Numbered from the stretch's first letter, positions 28,546 through 37,649 are shown. The stretch: DNA of 64,000 nucleotides from Duganella sp. OV510 (GCF_900100205.1 NZ_FNEQ01000006.1:354738-418737); one strand, 5' to 3'. Translations and numbers: made by a program. Notes: generated by a model from the letters alone, not told the origin.

Positions 28546-29460
28546 ATGAAAAGTAACCGAGGTATCCGCACGCGCTGCACTGCGGCAGCCGTGTTCGGCG
28601 TCGCGCTGTGTGCGCCTGCGCTCGCCACAGAAGGCGGCGGCAGCATCTATCCGAACGGTGTAGAAAACTTCCTGGCCGGCGCCATGCCGCCTCCGGGATT
28701 CTATCCGCTGGTGTACGCCACCAGCTACCATGCGACAGAACTGCGAGATGATCGCGGCAACGATATTGCCGCTGCCATCGGTGGCTTCAAGGCGGACGTG
28801 GCCGGTGTGATTCCACGCTTCATCTGGGTCACCGACCAAAAGGTTCTCGGTGGTCAGTTGGCCGTGCATGCAATTGTTCCGCTGCTGAATGTCGATGTGC
28901 GCGTCGGGTCGAATAAGAACCGCAACACCGGCATCGGCGACATCAATCTGGCAGCGGCACTCGGCTATCACGTCTCGCCGGAGCTACATTACGTGGTGGC
29001 CCTGGAGACCAATGCGCCGACCGGGCGTTACGACCGCAACGATGTCGCCAGTATCGGCCGCAACTACTGGAACATCGAGCCGCTGATTGCCATCTCTTAC
29101 ATTCAGTCCAAAGGGCTGAATGCAGATCTGAAGCTGATGTACGACTACAATTTCCGCAACAAGGATACCGACTATAAATCCGGCCAGGAGTTGCACGCGG
29201 ACTATGCGTTGGGCTGGGGGATAGGTAATGGCTGGGCCTTGGGCGTCAGTGGCTACATCTATCGCCAGATCAGCGATGATAAAGTTGGCGGCGTAGCGGT
29301 AGCGGGCTGGAACCGTGGGCGGGCGTTTGCGATCGGTCCGTCGCTGCGCTATCAAAACGATAAAGGCTGGATGATCACCGCGAAGTACGAGCGGCAGTAT
29401 GAGGTTCGTAACCGTTCCTCCGGCGGCGCGTTCTGGATCAAGACGCTAATTCCGCTTTAG
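28546..29460 (+). CDS. MetA-pathway phenol degradation-like outer-membrane protein
   Basis: The 304-residue protein has a signal peptide ending near CAPALA (residue 27). The body matches the Phenol_MetA_deg family: GGGSIYPNGVENFLAGAMPPPGFY at the start and a C-terminal repeated beta-strand pattern ending WIKTLIPL. Members are encoded with aromatic-degradation genes and are thought to be outer-membrane proteins for substrate passage; no enzymatic role is established. It follows the aldehyde dehydrogenase by 24 bases with AGAGGAG before the ATG and is likely the last gene of that operon. Confidence 0.82.
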   Translation: MKSNRGIRTRCTAAAVFGVALCAPALATEGGGSIYPNGVENFLAGAMPPPGFYPLVYATSYHATELRDDRGNDIAAAIGGFKADVAGVIPRFIWVTDQKVLGGQLAVHAIVPLLNVDVRVGSNKNRNTGIGDINLAAALGYHVSPELHYVVALETNAPTGRYDRNDVASIGRNYWNIEPLIAISYIQSKGLNADLKLMYDYNFRNKDTDYKSGQELHADYALGWGIGNGWALGVSGYIYRQISDDKVGGVAVAGWNRGRAFAIGPSLRYQNDKGWMITAKYERQYEVRNRSSGGAFWIKTLIPL

Positions 29461-29488
29461 CAGCGAAGTGCCGGGCGGCAGCGTCTTC

Positions 29489-30277
29489 TCAAGTGAACTG
29501 CATGGATATGCTGCCGAGCCCGTCGTAGTCTACGGTTATACAATCGCCTGCATGCACCGGCACCGCCTCGGTGGCACCCCCCGTCATGATCAGCACCTCT
29601 GCGGGGATATACCTACCGCGCGAGCCCAGCATATTAGCCAACATCGCCACACTGGCGGCGGGATGACCGAGTACATCGGCGCCTGAACCGACTGCTGCGA
29701 CAATGCCGTTCTTGCGTAGCGAAATTTTAAGCTGTGGCAGATCCAAGCTGGTGACGTCGAGGTGGCGCTCGCCGACCACATAGCGCGCTGCCGAGGTATT
29801 GTCGGCGATGACGCTCCTGGCGTCGAAGCGAAAATCCTGATAGCGGGAATCGATCACTTCCACTGTTGCGACGATATATGCGGTGGCTGCCAGTACATCC
29901 TCGATCTGGCAATCCGGCCCGTGTAAGGGATGCTTGAGAACGAAACCGAGCTCCGCTTCGACCTTGGGGTGTATCAGTTGTGCTGTGCTGATCTCGGCGC
30001 CGCTGTGGAGCGCGTGATCGGCATTGAGAAAACCATAGATCGGTTCTGATACGCCCATCTGCCGGATCTTGGCGGCTGAGGTCAGTCCCATTTTCAATCC
30101 CTGGATATTTGCACCGCGCGCGGCCTTGGCGTCGCGAATGGCGTCCTGAATGGAATAGGCATCTGCCAGATCCATTTCGGGATGTTCTTCGGTGAGCATG
30201 CTGATCGGTGCGGCGTTAAGTTCCGCCTGCTCCAGACGGTGGGCTAAGGCGACAATAGAGGGGGTGGGGAGTGTCAT
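29489..30277 (-). CDS. 4-oxalocrotonate decarboxylase / 2-keto-4-pentenoate hydratase family protein
   Basis: The 262-residue protein has the family features GLKMGLTSAAKIRQMGVSEP, a central metal-site region PKVEAELGFVLKHPL, and VEVIDSRYQDFRFDARSVIADNTSAARYVVG, which favours decarboxylase over hydratase. In meta-cleavage pathways it converts 4-oxalocrotonate to 2-hydroxypentadienoate. No ring-cleavage or aldolase partner is in the window, so it is an orphan here alongside the tautomerase at 18512-18691. It is convergent with the MetA-type gene (28 bases apart). The ribosome site is weak. Confidence 0.82.
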   Translation of the reverse strand: MTLPTPSIVALAHRLEQAELNAAPISMLTEEHPEMDLADAYSIQDAIRDAKAARGANIQGLKMGLTSAAKIRQMGVSEPIYGFLNADHALHSGAEISTAQLIHPKVEAELGFVLKHPLHGPDCQIEDVLAATAYIVATVEVIDSRYQDFRFDARSVIADNTSAARYVVGERHLDVTSLDLPQLKISLRKNGIVAAVGSGADVLGHPAASVAMLANMLGSRGRYIPAEVLIMTGGATEAVPVHAGDCITVDYDGLGSISMQFT

Positions 30278-30301
30278 TGCGGAGTTGTTCTGTGTTGGAG
30301 A

Positions 30302-30321
30302 CGCCCAGCCGAGGCTGGGCG
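30302..30321 (-). terminator. GC-rich hairpin after the YceI gene
   Basis: CGCCCAGCC and GGCTGGGCG form a perfect 9-bp stem with a two-base GA loop, just past the YceI stop on the minus strand. No clear U-run follows, so it may be a weak or Rho-assisted terminator separating yceI from the decarboxylase gene. Confidence 0.45.
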
Positions 30322-30336
30322 GGTCAAGCTTATTGC

Positions 30337-30915
30337 TTATTGCTTGATGCCTTCTGCCTGAATGCGCAGCGTAACTGGCATCTTGAAGCCGTAACCCTTG
30401 CCGTAGTCGATACCGAAATCTTCACGGCTAAACGTGGCGATCGAGTCGGTGCCGCAGACTTCCTTCTTCATCATTGGATTCTCAAAGCATTTGTACGACA
30501 GCACTTTGAGGTTGAGCGGCTTGGTTACGCCATGCAGCGTCAGTTCGCCGATCACCTCGACTGGAACGTTGCCTTTGAATTTAAACGAGGTGCCCTTGTA
30601 GCTGGCGGTCGGGAACTTGGCGGTATCGAAGAACTTGTCGCCCTTCAGTTCAGCATCCAGCACGCCGTTGCCGATGTCGACCGAGTTCAGGTCGATGGTC
30701 ACGTCCAGCGTGCCTTTTTTAGCGGTGGTGTCCAGCGTGAAGCTGCCGCTGCTCTTGTTGAACTTGCCGCGCCATACCGATACGCCACCGAAGTGGTCGG
30801 TTTCAAAGCTCGGGTAGGTGTGGCTAGGATCGAGTTGGTAAGTGGCTTCGGCGGCGCCGGCGCTCAGCGAGACGCCGAGGCTCATCAGGGCAGCGATCAG
30901 AAAGGTACGTTTCAT
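30337..30915 (-). CDS. YceI family periplasmic lipid-binding protein
   Basis: The 192-residue protein has a signal peptide ([21 protein letters not shown]) and a lipocalin-like YceI domain: [50 protein letters not shown] and [11 protein letters not shown]. YceI proteins bind polyisoprenoid lipids in the periplasm. CTGGAG lies 6 bases before the ATG at 30915. It sits 56 bases downstream of the NAD(P)-binding reductase gene on the same strand with a small hairpin between, so cotranscription is uncertain. Confidence 0.88.
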   Translation of the reverse strand: MKRTFLIAALMSLGVSLSAGAAEATYQLDPSHTYPSFETDHFGGVSVWRGKFNKSSGSFTLDTTAKKGTLDVTIDLNSVDIGNGVLDAELKGDKFFDTAKFPTASYKGTSFKFKGNVPVEVIGELTLHGVTKPLNLKVLSYKCFENPMMKKEVCGTDSIATFSREDFGIDYGKGYGFKMPVTLRIQAEGIKQ

Positions 30916-30946
30916 GGTTTTCTCCAGGTTGGGATGATATGGGGCA

Positions 30947-30960
30947 GGCGGCAAGCCGCC
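30947..30960 (-). terminator. Small GC hairpin between reductase and YceI genes
   Basis: GGCGGC and GCCGCC form a 6-bp stem with an AA loop in the 56-base gap after the reductase gene. There is no T-run, so it is a weak terminator or an mRNA-processing structure at best. Confidence 0.35.
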
Positions 30961-30971
30961 CACCGCTTTGC

Positions 30972-31601
30972 TTATTGAATGCCGATCCAGCTTGGGGCGA
31001 TGCTGGTGCCGAGACCTGCGCCGTAGCCGAAGTAGATGTTCAGGCCGCCGAGCGGTTCAAGGTAGCGCGCATTTTTAAGTGGGCCCGCATCGACCGGTGC
31101 GAAGCCGATGCTGTCGATCAGGCTGCGCACGGTTTCACGGCCTTGCTCGGTATCAGCGGCGAAGTAGACCGGAATCTTTTGGCCATTCAGTTCCGGGCCG
31201 CCTGCCAGTACCTGGGCGAATACGGTATTGAACGCTTTGACCACTTGCGCACCCGGAATCGCGGCGGCGATTTGCTCCGCTGCCGAAGTGCTGTGGCCGA
31301 TGGTCAGGCCCATGTAGTCAGCAGTCAGCGGATTGGTAATGTCGATGACCACGCGGCCATCCAGGTTGCCCAAGGCTTTCAGCGCAGGTACCGCATCGGC
31401 AAAGCCGGTGGCAACGATCACCACGGACGACTCGCCAAGCGCGCTGGCTGCAGGCGCGGCTTTGACACCGGCGAACTCGGCGGCCAGTTGGGTTGCCTTG
31501 TCCAGGTCGCGGGCGGTGATGGTGATCTGGTGGCCGGCTTTGGCCAGTTGTTGTACCAGGCCACGGCCCATGTTGCCGGCGCCAATAATCGTGATATTCA
31601 T
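30972..31601 (-). CDS. NADP oxidoreductase, coenzyme F420-dependent-like family
   Basis: The 209-residue protein has an N-terminal Rossmann fold ([24 protein letters not shown]). It also has [51 protein letters not shown] and [14 protein letters not shown]. It belongs to the F420_oxidored/NADP-binding group common in bacteria that lack F420, where members act on unknown substrates. AAAGGAG precedes the ATG at 31601. It is divergent from a LysR gene over a 113-base gap that holds the inverted repeat TATCTC/GAGATA, so LysR control is likely. Confidence 0.82.
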   Translation of the reverse strand: MNITIIGAGNMGRGLVQQLAKAGHQITITARDLDKATQLAAEFAGVKAAPAASALGESSVVIVATGFADAVPALKALGNLDGRVVIDITNPLTADYMGLTIGHSTSAAEQIAAAIPGAQVVKAFNTVFAQVLAGGPELNGQKIPVYFAADTEQGRETVRSLIDSIGFAPVDAGPLKNARYLEPLGGLNIYFGYGAGLGTSIAPSWIGIQ

Positions 31602-31656
31602 CTGTTGCTCCTTTAAGTTGGCCACCAGGCGGTAGCCGATGAGTAGACTTTACCGA

Positions 31657-31673
31657 TATCTCACAGCGAGATA
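31657..31673. promoter_or_regulatory. Inverted repeat in reductase-LysR divergent promoter
   Basis: TATCTC and GAGATA are perfect reverse complements around ACAGC, 56 bases before the reductase start and 42 before the LysR start. Placement and size suit a LysR recognition site. Confidence 0.45.
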
Positions 31674-31714
31674 AATATGGCTTAGAATGATTGTTTGTTC
31701 CGAATTCCGAGCCA

Positions 31715-32617
31715 ATGGACAGATTCCAGGAAATGAAAGTTTTCGTCGCGGTGGTCGACAACGGCAGCTTTGTCCGTGCCGCCGAGGCGCTCAACAGCTC
31801 GAAGGCAGCGGTCTCCCGGCTGCTGGCCGATCTGGAGCGACGCTTGGGCGCCAGGCTGCTGAACCGTACCACCCGCAAATTGTCCCTGACTGATGACGGC
31901 AAAATGTTCTATGTCCGCTGCACCGAGTTGCTTAACGCGCTGGAGGAGGCCGAGTCTGAACTCAATATGCGTACCGGAGAGGCGGCAGGTCATTTGCGCG
32001 TCACCGCACCAGTCACATTCGGAAACAACCTGCTGGCGCCGCTGTGGGGCGACTTTTTGGCGCAACACCCCAAGGTGTCGCTCGACGTCAATTTGTCGGA
32101 CCGTACAGCGGATCTGGTGGAGGAGGGATTGGACCTGGCCGTGCGGATCGCGCGCGCGCCGCATCCGGTGTTTATCGCGCGCAAGCTTGCAACCACCCGG
32201 ATGGTGGTGTGCGCCTCACCGGAGTATCTGGCAGGGCACGGAACGCCGAGGCATCCGCAGGATATTGCGGCGCACGAGGTAGTGTCCTACACGTACTGGT
32301 CCTCGCGCGACGAGTGGGAATTCAAAGGGGGCGATGGCATCGTGGAAACCGTCAAGACGCGGCCCCGGATGCACGCCAACAGCGGCGACACCTGCGTGGC
32401 AGCCGCATTGAAACACCATGGCATCGTGATGCAGCCGGATTTCCTTCTATATGAGGCGTTGCGCGCGGGCGCCCTGGTGCGGCTGCTGCCGGATTACGAG
32501 GCGGTAGAGTTGGGCATCTACGCGGTCTATGCCTCGCGCCGGCAACTGCCTTTGAAGTTGCGCTATCTGATCGATTTTCTAGTGGAGTCGTTTCAGGATC
32601 CAGTCTGGCATGATTAG
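31715..32617 (+). CDS. LysR family transcriptional regulator
   Basis: The 300-residue regulator has the helix-turn-helix NGSFVRAAEALNSSKAAVSRLLADLERRLGAR (about residues 17-48) and the effector domain LSDRTADLVEEGLDLAVRIA, RMVVCASPEYLAGHGTP and GIYAVYASRRQLPLKLRYLIDFL. This is the CrgA/DmlR-like group. The ATG at 31715 is chosen because the protein then begins MDRFQEMKVFVAVVD like its relatives; a TTG 24 bases upstream is in frame. It is divergent from the NADP-oxidoreductase gene, its likely target. The ligand is unknown. Confidence 0.87.
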   Translation: MDRFQEMKVFVAVVDNGSFVRAAEALNSSKAAVSRLLADLERRLGARLLNRTTRKLSLTDDGKMFYVRCTELLNALEEAESELNMRTGEAAGHLRVTAPVTFGNNLLAPLWGDFLAQHPKVSLDVNLSDRTADLVEEGLDLAVRIARAPHPVFIARKLATTRMVVCASPEYLAGHGTPRHPQDIAAHEVVSYTYWSSRDEWEFKGGDGIVETVKTRPRMHANSGDTCVAAALKHHGIVMQPDFLLYEALRAGALVRLLPDYEAVELGIYAVYASRRQLPLKLRYLIDFLVESFQDPVWHD

Positions 32618-32687
32618 CAGCTTGCAGTGTGCTCTCCGGCTAAATTCCGATCTTCATCTTGGAGCCGGCTACTGTGGTCACCATGCG

Positions 32688-33158
32688 TTAAAGTACCTGC
32701 TCACAGGTACTGCTGAACTGCACCATGATTTGGACGCAGGGATGTGCCCCTATCTGTCCGGAACGGTGGTTGATCTGCGTTGTCGCGCCGGAGTCGCTCA
32801 CGTCTTCACCCCAATGTATGTCGCCCGGGCCCATCTCAATCCGTTGCCCATCCTGGGTTTCGATGAACCATCTACCAGTCAACACGATTACCCATTGCAA
32901 AGCTGGGCTCGGATGCCATTCTCCGACCCAGCCAACAGGCATGATGTTGAACCAAACTGCCTTTACATTGCCCTGAAACTCACGCATCCAGAATGGATCT
33001 GCATCGCCGCTTACACTCTTGCGGATGAAATCCGCCAGTTCCTGTCGCTCAATAGTCGATTGGCCATCGGCGTTTGGCTTCATATGCCAGAAGGGCAACG
33101 TGGGCGGAGTTTGCGGATCGCCCGCATCAGACTCCATTTTATCCAGCTGGTTTTTCAT
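32688..33158 (-). CDS. Cupin-fold protein of unknown function
   Basis: The 156-residue protein contains a small cupin-like barrel: WFNIMPVGWVGEWHPSPALQWVIVLTGRWFIETQDGQRIEMGPGDIHWGED, with H and E residues where cupins bind metal, although the canonical HxH pair is not clear. AAAGG precedes the ATG. It is the last of a five-gene minus-strand run (nitroreductase, lectin-like, NTF2-like, MFS, cupin) and ends 70 bases from the convergent LysR stop. No enzyme activity can be assigned. Confidence 0.7.
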   Translation of the reverse strand: MKNQLDKMESDAGDPQTPPTLPFWHMKPNADGQSTIERQELADFIRKSVSGDADPFWMREFQGNVKAVWFNIMPVGWVGEWHPSPALQWVIVLTGRWFIETQDGQRIEMGPGDIHWGEDVSDSGATTQINHRSGQIGAHPCVQIMVQFSSTCEQVL

Positions 33159-33248
33159 GCTTGCCTTTCATGCGACGAACGCATTCAAAATTCAACGAGT
33201 GAGCGAATAATCACGACCAATGTTAAACGCTTTGTGCAATCGCACCGT

Positions 33249-34625
33249 TCACGGGTGCAACGTGTCCGCTTGGCTTGCCAACGGTATTTTGCGAAGGACA
33301 AGTAGTGTAGCTAGCAGGGCACAGCAGGCCGCCAGCATTGCGTGCGACATCCCGCGCATAAAGTTGGCGCTGTCTGGTGAAGAGATCAAGGTGCCAAATA
33401 ACGCCACGCCAACTACGCCCCCCATCTGCCGGGCCGTCGCCATCAAACCGGAGGCTACACCAGCGTCATTTTTGCTCACTGCCGACAGCATTGAGTTAGT
33501 GATGGAGGGAACGGACACTGCGCTGCCAATACCAACCAATACCAACGCTGCATTGAGCCAACCAATCGGCGTTGTTGCGCTTAACCGAGAAAGAGCGAGA
33601 AAACCTGCAGCTTGCAACAGAAAGCCGAACGTGATGATGCGGTTTGCGCTAACAGTGCGTGCAACCCGCGATGACACTACAGATGAAGCAGTCAAGACGG
33701 CGGTGAGTGGAATGAACGCGACTCCGGTTTGTAGTGGGCTGTAGTGCAAAATGGTCTGATAGTAGATGCTCAGGGCAAACACGGTGCCGTAAAAAGTCAT
33801 ATTGATGACGGCCCCGCACAACGAAGCCGAGGCCAGAACCCGGTTCGTCGCCAGCCTGCGGGGCAGCATAGGGCTGGCAGCCGTTTTCTCGATTTGTACA
33901 AAGAGGGGCGCAAGTAAAAGCGCGAGAACAAGCGCAGTCACAGGCGCTGCAGTCCACCCTTCGTTGCTGGATTCCGTGAGGGCGTAAGTTAGCGCGGCCA
34001 GGCATATTGCTGAGACGCTCTGACCTTGAATGTCCAACTTCCGCGCTACCTTCGGCGAGGGGGAACCGTAACGCATGATCAGGGCAATCGCTGACGCGCC
34101 GATTGGTACGTTCAGCAAGAATATACTGCTCCAGCCAAGATGTTGGATCATCAAGCCGCCAAGAACCGGCCCGGCTGCGAGCGCCAAACCGCCGCACGCG
34201 CCCCAAATGGCCACGGCGGACGCGCGCTGGATGGGATCTGTGAATGAAATGCGTATGATCGTCAGCGACGTCGGCAGGAGCAGAGCCGCTCCAATGCCCT
34301 GAAGCAGGCGCATGGTGATTAACTCGGTCAAGCTATGCGCAAGGCCACAGCCGATCGACGCTAGCGTGAACGTCACGAAGCCGAAAACGAAAACCGCCCG
34401 TGCGCCAAATTTGTCGCCCAGCACACCGCCCAGAATAAGCAATGCAGAAAATATCAGCGCATAGCTGTTGATGACCCATTGCAGACCTGTCAGGTCGGTA
34501 GCGAAGGCGGCTTTAAGCGGACCGAGTGCGACGTTCACGACGCTAACGTCGAGTTGCACCACGAGAAAGCCCAGGCAGGCAGCGATCTGGATCGCGATAT
34601 GGGCGGGCGTCAAGCGGGAGGTCAT
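33249..34625 (-). CDS. MFS transporter, DHA2 (EmrB/QacA) type
   Basis: The 458-residue inner-membrane protein has many hydrophobic segments. The family motifs are LDVSVVNVALGPLKAAF (motif D1 region), LGGVLGDKFGARAVFVFG (motif A) and LLQGIGAALLLPTSL (motif B). It then has WGACGGLALAAGPVLGGLMIQHLGWSSIFLLNVPIG (motif C). DHA2 proteins export drugs or organic acids by proton antiport. It starts 9 bases after the NTF2-like gene, so they are cotranscribed. The substrate is not inferable. Confidence 0.87.
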   Translation of the reverse strand: MTSRLTPAHIAIQIAACLGFLVVQLDVSVVNVALGPLKAAFATDLTGLQWVINSYALIFSALLILGGVLGDKFGARAVFVFGFVTFTLASIGCGLAHSLTELITMRLLQGIGAALLLPTSLTIIRISFTDPIQRASAVAIWGACGGLALAAGPVLGGLMIQHLGWSSIFLLNVPIGASAIALIMRYGSPSPKVARKLDIQGQSVSAICLAALTYALTESSNEGWTAAPVTALVLALLLAPLFVQIEKTAASPMLPRRLATNRVLASASLCGAVINMTFYGTVFALSIYYQTILHYSPLQTGVAFIPLTAVLTASSVVSSRVARTVSANRIITFGFLLQAAGFLALSRLSATTPIGWLNAALVLVGIGSAVSVPSITNSMLSAVSKNDAGVASGLMATARQMGGVVGVALFGTLISSPDSANFMRGMSHAMLAACCALLATLLVLRKIPLASQADTLHP

Positions 34626-34634
34626 GGCCTTGGC

Positions 34635-35111
34635 TTACTGCTTGAACTTGAGCTTGGAGCCGTCGAAGGTGGTTACCATGCCGGCCATCATGCCGTCATG
34701 GGTGATGTAAGCATCTGAACCGTAGTAAGGCTCCGCCAGGAAGGGCGCTTCGGCCTTCCAGTACACCACCAGCGTGTCGCCGAATTTGGCGGTGCTTTGT
34801 GGAATGAAGCGAATGCCCTTCAAACCGTTTGGACGCGGCGTGACGAAGCCGATAAACAACTTGCCGATCGCTTCACGGCCTTTGCTGACCTGGCCGTTCA
34901 GCATGTGGACTTCGCCATTTTCGGGGAATTGTGCCACCAGGCGGTTCCAGTCGCTTTTGTCAACTGCGTCCAGATGCTCGGCCAATACCTTTTCTGGCGT
35001 GGCTTGTGGCTTCATCGGTGGCAGGGGAAGCGACTCGGCCGACCAGGCGCTAGCGCTGGCCAACAAACAGATCGTGGTGGCAAGGGTCAGGCCGCGTAGG
35101 GTGTGGTTCAT
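34635..35111 (-). CDS. Exported NTF2-like (SnoaL-type) protein
   Basis: The 158-residue protein has a signal peptide (ending near ASAWSA, residue 25) and an NTF2/SnoaL-like alpha+beta barrel: EKVLAEHLDAVDKSDWNRLVAQFPENGEVHMLNGQVSKGREAIGKLF and later GDTLVVYWKAEAPFL. This fold serves as a binding domain or small isomerase/cyclase; none is provable here. GAGGA precedes the ATG. It follows the lectin-like gene by 27 bases and precedes the MFS gene by 9, so it belongs to the five-gene operon. Confidence 0.72.
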   Translation of the reverse strand: MNHTLRGLTLATTICLLASASAWSAESLPLPPMKPQATPEKVLAEHLDAVDKSDWNRLVAQFPENGEVHMLNGQVSKGREAIGKLFIGFVTPRPNGLKGIRFIPQSTAKFGDTLVVYWKAEAPFLAEPYYGSDAYITHDGMMAGMVTTFDGSKLKFKQ

Positions 35112-35138
35112 GTTGTGGTCCTCGTTAAATTTCTTGAT

Positions 35139-35876
35139 TTAATGATTGGGGTTAAGCTTCAATGGGGTCCAGTTTAAATTCGTGAAATAGCCGACCGTTC
35201 CGGATTCAATCCAGAAGCCGATGCCTCCACGCTGCGCTGCGCCATGCTTCAAGTCCGTGACGATCAGCGTCGGCCGCGCTGCGTCGTTGACGTAGAGGCG
35301 CGCCGCGTCGCCGCGCACTTCAATGCTGAGATGTGTCCATTGATCGAGCGCGACGTCGACATAGGATTCGTATTTCTCAGGCGACTCGCGCCGCAGTCGT
35401 GCGAAGTCGAAATCCGGATAGGAGAAATACTGGGCCGAGTGATTGCGGCGAATCTGATCGTCAACCTGGCTGTTGGCCGGGCGCAAATACAGTCCTTCAA
35501 AACTCAGGTTGTCGCCGATACGGAAGGCGACGCCGATGAAGCCTCGGGCGTACGCTGGCGCGTCGGCTGCCAGCGTGCTCGCCACGTCCAGTTCGATCGT
35601 ACCGTCGGTGAAATCCACCGGCAGCCACGCCAGCATCGCGCGATCCGTGAGGACCTCTGTATTCGCATCCTGGTACGACGTCGCCGGCATGGACATCTTG
35701 AATGCCTGCCGACCCAGGTATTGGCTTTGCTGCAGTTGCACGCCCCTTACTTGAAAGCTGGCGATATCCTGATTGCCAACCTGATGCACATTCTGTGCGT
35801 TCGCCATAAGAACTCCAGTAGCTGACAAGGTCATCATCAAAAAATATCGCCTTAAGTTGCGTGCGCTCGCCTTCAT
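35139..35876 (-). CDS. Exported concanavalin A-like domain protein
   Basis: The 245-residue protein has a signal peptide (ATGVLMANAQ, cleavage near residue 27). Its jelly-roll-like domain resembles the DUF1080/LamG class: FTDGTIELDVASTL, ARGFIGVAFRIGDNLSFEGLYLRP, WTHLSIEVRGDAARLYVND and GGIGFWIESGTVGYFTNLNWTPL. Such domains bind or hydrolyse carbohydrate; no catalytic residues can be named. It starts 6 bases after the nitroreductase stop, an unusual neighbour for an exported lectin-like protein. Confidence 0.65.
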   Translation of the reverse strand: MKASARNLRRYFLMMTLSATGVLMANAQNVHQVGNQDIASFQVRGVQLQQSQYLGRQAFKMSMPATSYQDANTEVLTDRAMLAWLPVDFTDGTIELDVASTLAADAPAYARGFIGVAFRIGDNLSFEGLYLRPANSQVDDQIRRNHSAQYFSYPDFDFARLRRESPEKYESYVDVALDQWTHLSIEVRGDAARLYVNDAARPTLIVTDLKHGAAQRGGIGFWIESGTVGYFTNLNWTPLKLNPNH

Positions 35877-35882
35877 TTCAAT

Positions 35883-36494
35883 TTAGGCGAAAGCCAACAC
35901 GTCGTTGATCTGCTTGCGTGGTTTCTTCGGCCAGTTGGATGGGCCTGGCTGGCCGACGGTGACCAGCATCACCGGCACCTCGGTGGGTGCCAGGCCAAAG
36001 GCTGCGGCGACGCCGGCCTGATCGAAGCCGATCATCGGGCAGCTGACCAGGCCCTTGCCTTGTGCTGCCAGCATCAGGGTCATCGCTGCCAACGCGCCGG
36101 AGCGGATCGCTTCGTCACGCTGGAAGGTCTGGTTGGCGCCGTACATATTCTGAACTGCGCCAACCCAGCCGTTGAAGATGGCTTCGTCGATGATGCCGGC
36201 GTCGAGCGTTGGCTGCAGCGCGGCCGATACCGTCAGGTGCGGCTCCAGCGTGCCGCAGATGATGAAGGTCACTGCCGCCTCGACGACTTTGGGCTGGCCG
36301 AACGCCAGTGGCAGCAAGCGCGCCTTGGCCTCGGTGCTGCGCACGGCGATGAATTTCCAGTTTTGCAAATTGAATGCGGACGGCGCCTGCGTGGCGAGGT
36401 CCACCAGTTCAGCGATTTCCGCTTCCGACATCTGGTGCGACGAGTCGTAGCTGCTGGCGGAGGTACGGGCTTTGATTAATTCTGCGATGGTCAT
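35883..36494 (-). CDS. Nitroreductase family oxidoreductase
   Basis: The 203-residue flavoprotein matches the nitroreductase family: MTIAELIKARTSASSYDSSHQMSEAEIAELVDLATQAPSAFNLQNWKF at the N-terminus, with the FMN-binding RTSASSYD and PSAFNLQNW, and GLVSCPMIGFDQAGVAAAFG later. It reduces nitro or quinone compounds with NAD(P)H. ATG 36494 is preferred over an in-frame TTG 9 bases upstream. It heads the five-gene minus-strand run and lies directly below a 68-bp element shared with the tautomerase promoter. Confidence 0.85.
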   Translation of the reverse strand: MTIAELIKARTSASSYDSSHQMSEAEIAELVDLATQAPSAFNLQNWKFIAVRSTEAKARLLPLAFGQPKVVEAAVTFIICGTLEPHLTVSAALQPTLDAGIIDEAIFNGWVGAVQNMYGANQTFQRDEAIRSGALAAMTLMLAAQGKGLVSCPMIGFDQAGVAAAFGLAPTEVPVMLVTVGQPGPSNWPKKPRKQINDVLAFA

Positions 36495-36528
36495 AGGTTG
36501 CAATCGTGTGTATCGTTGGAAGGCTGTC

Positions 36529-36596
36529 AGCTTAAGCGGTGCGGCGTTGCGGATAAACAGGCTGGCGGTCCGCAGACCGTCAACTTTTTTTCTACA
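36529..36596. promoter_or_regulatory. Shared 68-bp promoter element, copy 2
   Basis: AGCTTAA, GGATAAACAGGCTG, CGTCAACTT and TCTACA occur at offsets 0, 22, 49 and 62, the same offsets as in 18719-18786. It lies 35 bases upstream of the nitroreductase start and points at it on the minus strand. The non-block bases differ, which argues for selection on the blocks. Confidence 0.6.
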
Positions 36597-36597
36597 G

Positions 36598-37599
36598 TCA
36601 GGGCTTTTTCAGGAAGTTATCGAGGTCGGCCGTGAATTTGAACGGGTTCTTGAAGGCCAGGAAGTGGTCGCCTTGTTCCTCGGCGCTGTACACGTGCAGT
36701 TCGCTGCTCGGAATGACTGAGTGGATCCAGCGCTGGCCGCTCAGCGAATCACTGTAGACGCCGGTAAAGATCGCGGTCGGCACGTCTACGCGCTTGCTGA
36801 TGACGTCGCGCCAGTCGTTCGTGACGTGATCGAACATCACGCGCTTGAGGTCATCGATGTTGTTCTTGACGGCGGCTTGGGCGAAGCTCTCCGAGTTCTG
36901 GAAGTAGGGCGAGTCCATCAGCGTGAAGCGCTGGAATGCCTGACTGTCGACGATCATCTTGTTCGGCGCCTTGCCCGAGGTGAAGGAGTCAATCATGCGC
37001 TCGGCGTCGCTGGTGATGGCGCCGGCGTCCTGGCGCTCCTTTTCGGTCCAATCAGCGTGGCTGTAGATCGATGGCGGTTCGTCGATGAAGACCACTTTGT
37101 TGATGCTCTTGGTGCCGTACAGGTCGATGTAACTCCATAGCACCGACGCGCCCATGGACCAGCCGCAGTAGTCGGCCTTTTTGAGCCCGAGGTGCTCATT
37201 CAGCTCCTTCAAATCTGCAGCGAAGCGCGAGATGCGCGAACCATAATCGACGTGCTGCGACAGGCCCTGGTTGCGCGGGTCCAGCACCACCACGTGATAC
37301 TGCTTGCTCAACAGGTACATGACGTTGAGGTACTCGGCGCCGTTGGCCGACCAGCCCGGAATGAAGACCAGCGGCTTGCCTTTGCCGGCTTCCCAGTAGG
37401 CCAGCTTAACGCCGTCACTGGTGGTGAAGTGGTTGATCTGCAAATCCTTGAAGTCGGACAGCTTGGCGGGCAAGCCTTCGATTTTGTTTGGGAAAGTGAA
37501 ATCCTTGCTCAATACGGTGATGGCTGGGGCGGCGCTGGCAAGGGCACTGCACAGCAGCAGGCTGATGCCGCCAGCGGCGAGGCGGAAGAGATGGCGCAT
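36598..37599 (-). CDS. Exported alpha/beta hydrolase
   Basis: The 333-residue protein has a signal peptide (SLLLCSALASA, cleavage near residue 24) and an alpha/beta-hydrolase fold. It shows the oxyanion region VFIPGWSANGAEYL, VVLDPRNQGLSQH, nucleophile elbow CGWSMGASVLW (Ser in GWSMG), an acid in a later loop, and the His in EEQGDHFLAFKNP. It acts in the periplasm on an ester or related bond; the substrate is unknown. It is divergent from a LysR gene with the short palindrome CGATAAATATCG between them, and upstream of the nitroreductase operon with a 103-base gap. Confidence 0.82.
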   Translation of the reverse strand: MRHLFRLAAGGISLLLCSALASAAPAITVLSKDFTFPNKIEGLPAKLSDFKDLQINHFTTSDGVKLAYWEAGKGKPLVFIPGWSANGAEYLNVMYLLSKQYHVVVLDPRNQGLSQHVDYGSRISRFAADLKELNEHLGLKKADYCGWSMGASVLWSYIDLYGTKSINKVVFIDEPPSIYSHADWTEKERQDAGAITSDAERMIDSFTSGKAPNKMIVDSQAFQRFTLMDSPYFQNSESFAQAAVKNNIDDLKRVMFDHVTNDWRDVISKRVDVPTAIFTGVYSDSLSGQRWIHSVIPSSELHVYSAEEQGDHFLAFKNPFKFTADLDNFLKKP

Positions 37600-37649
37600 A
37601 TATTCTGACTCTAATGTGTAAAACATCAGTGTGAACTGTAAACGCCATG

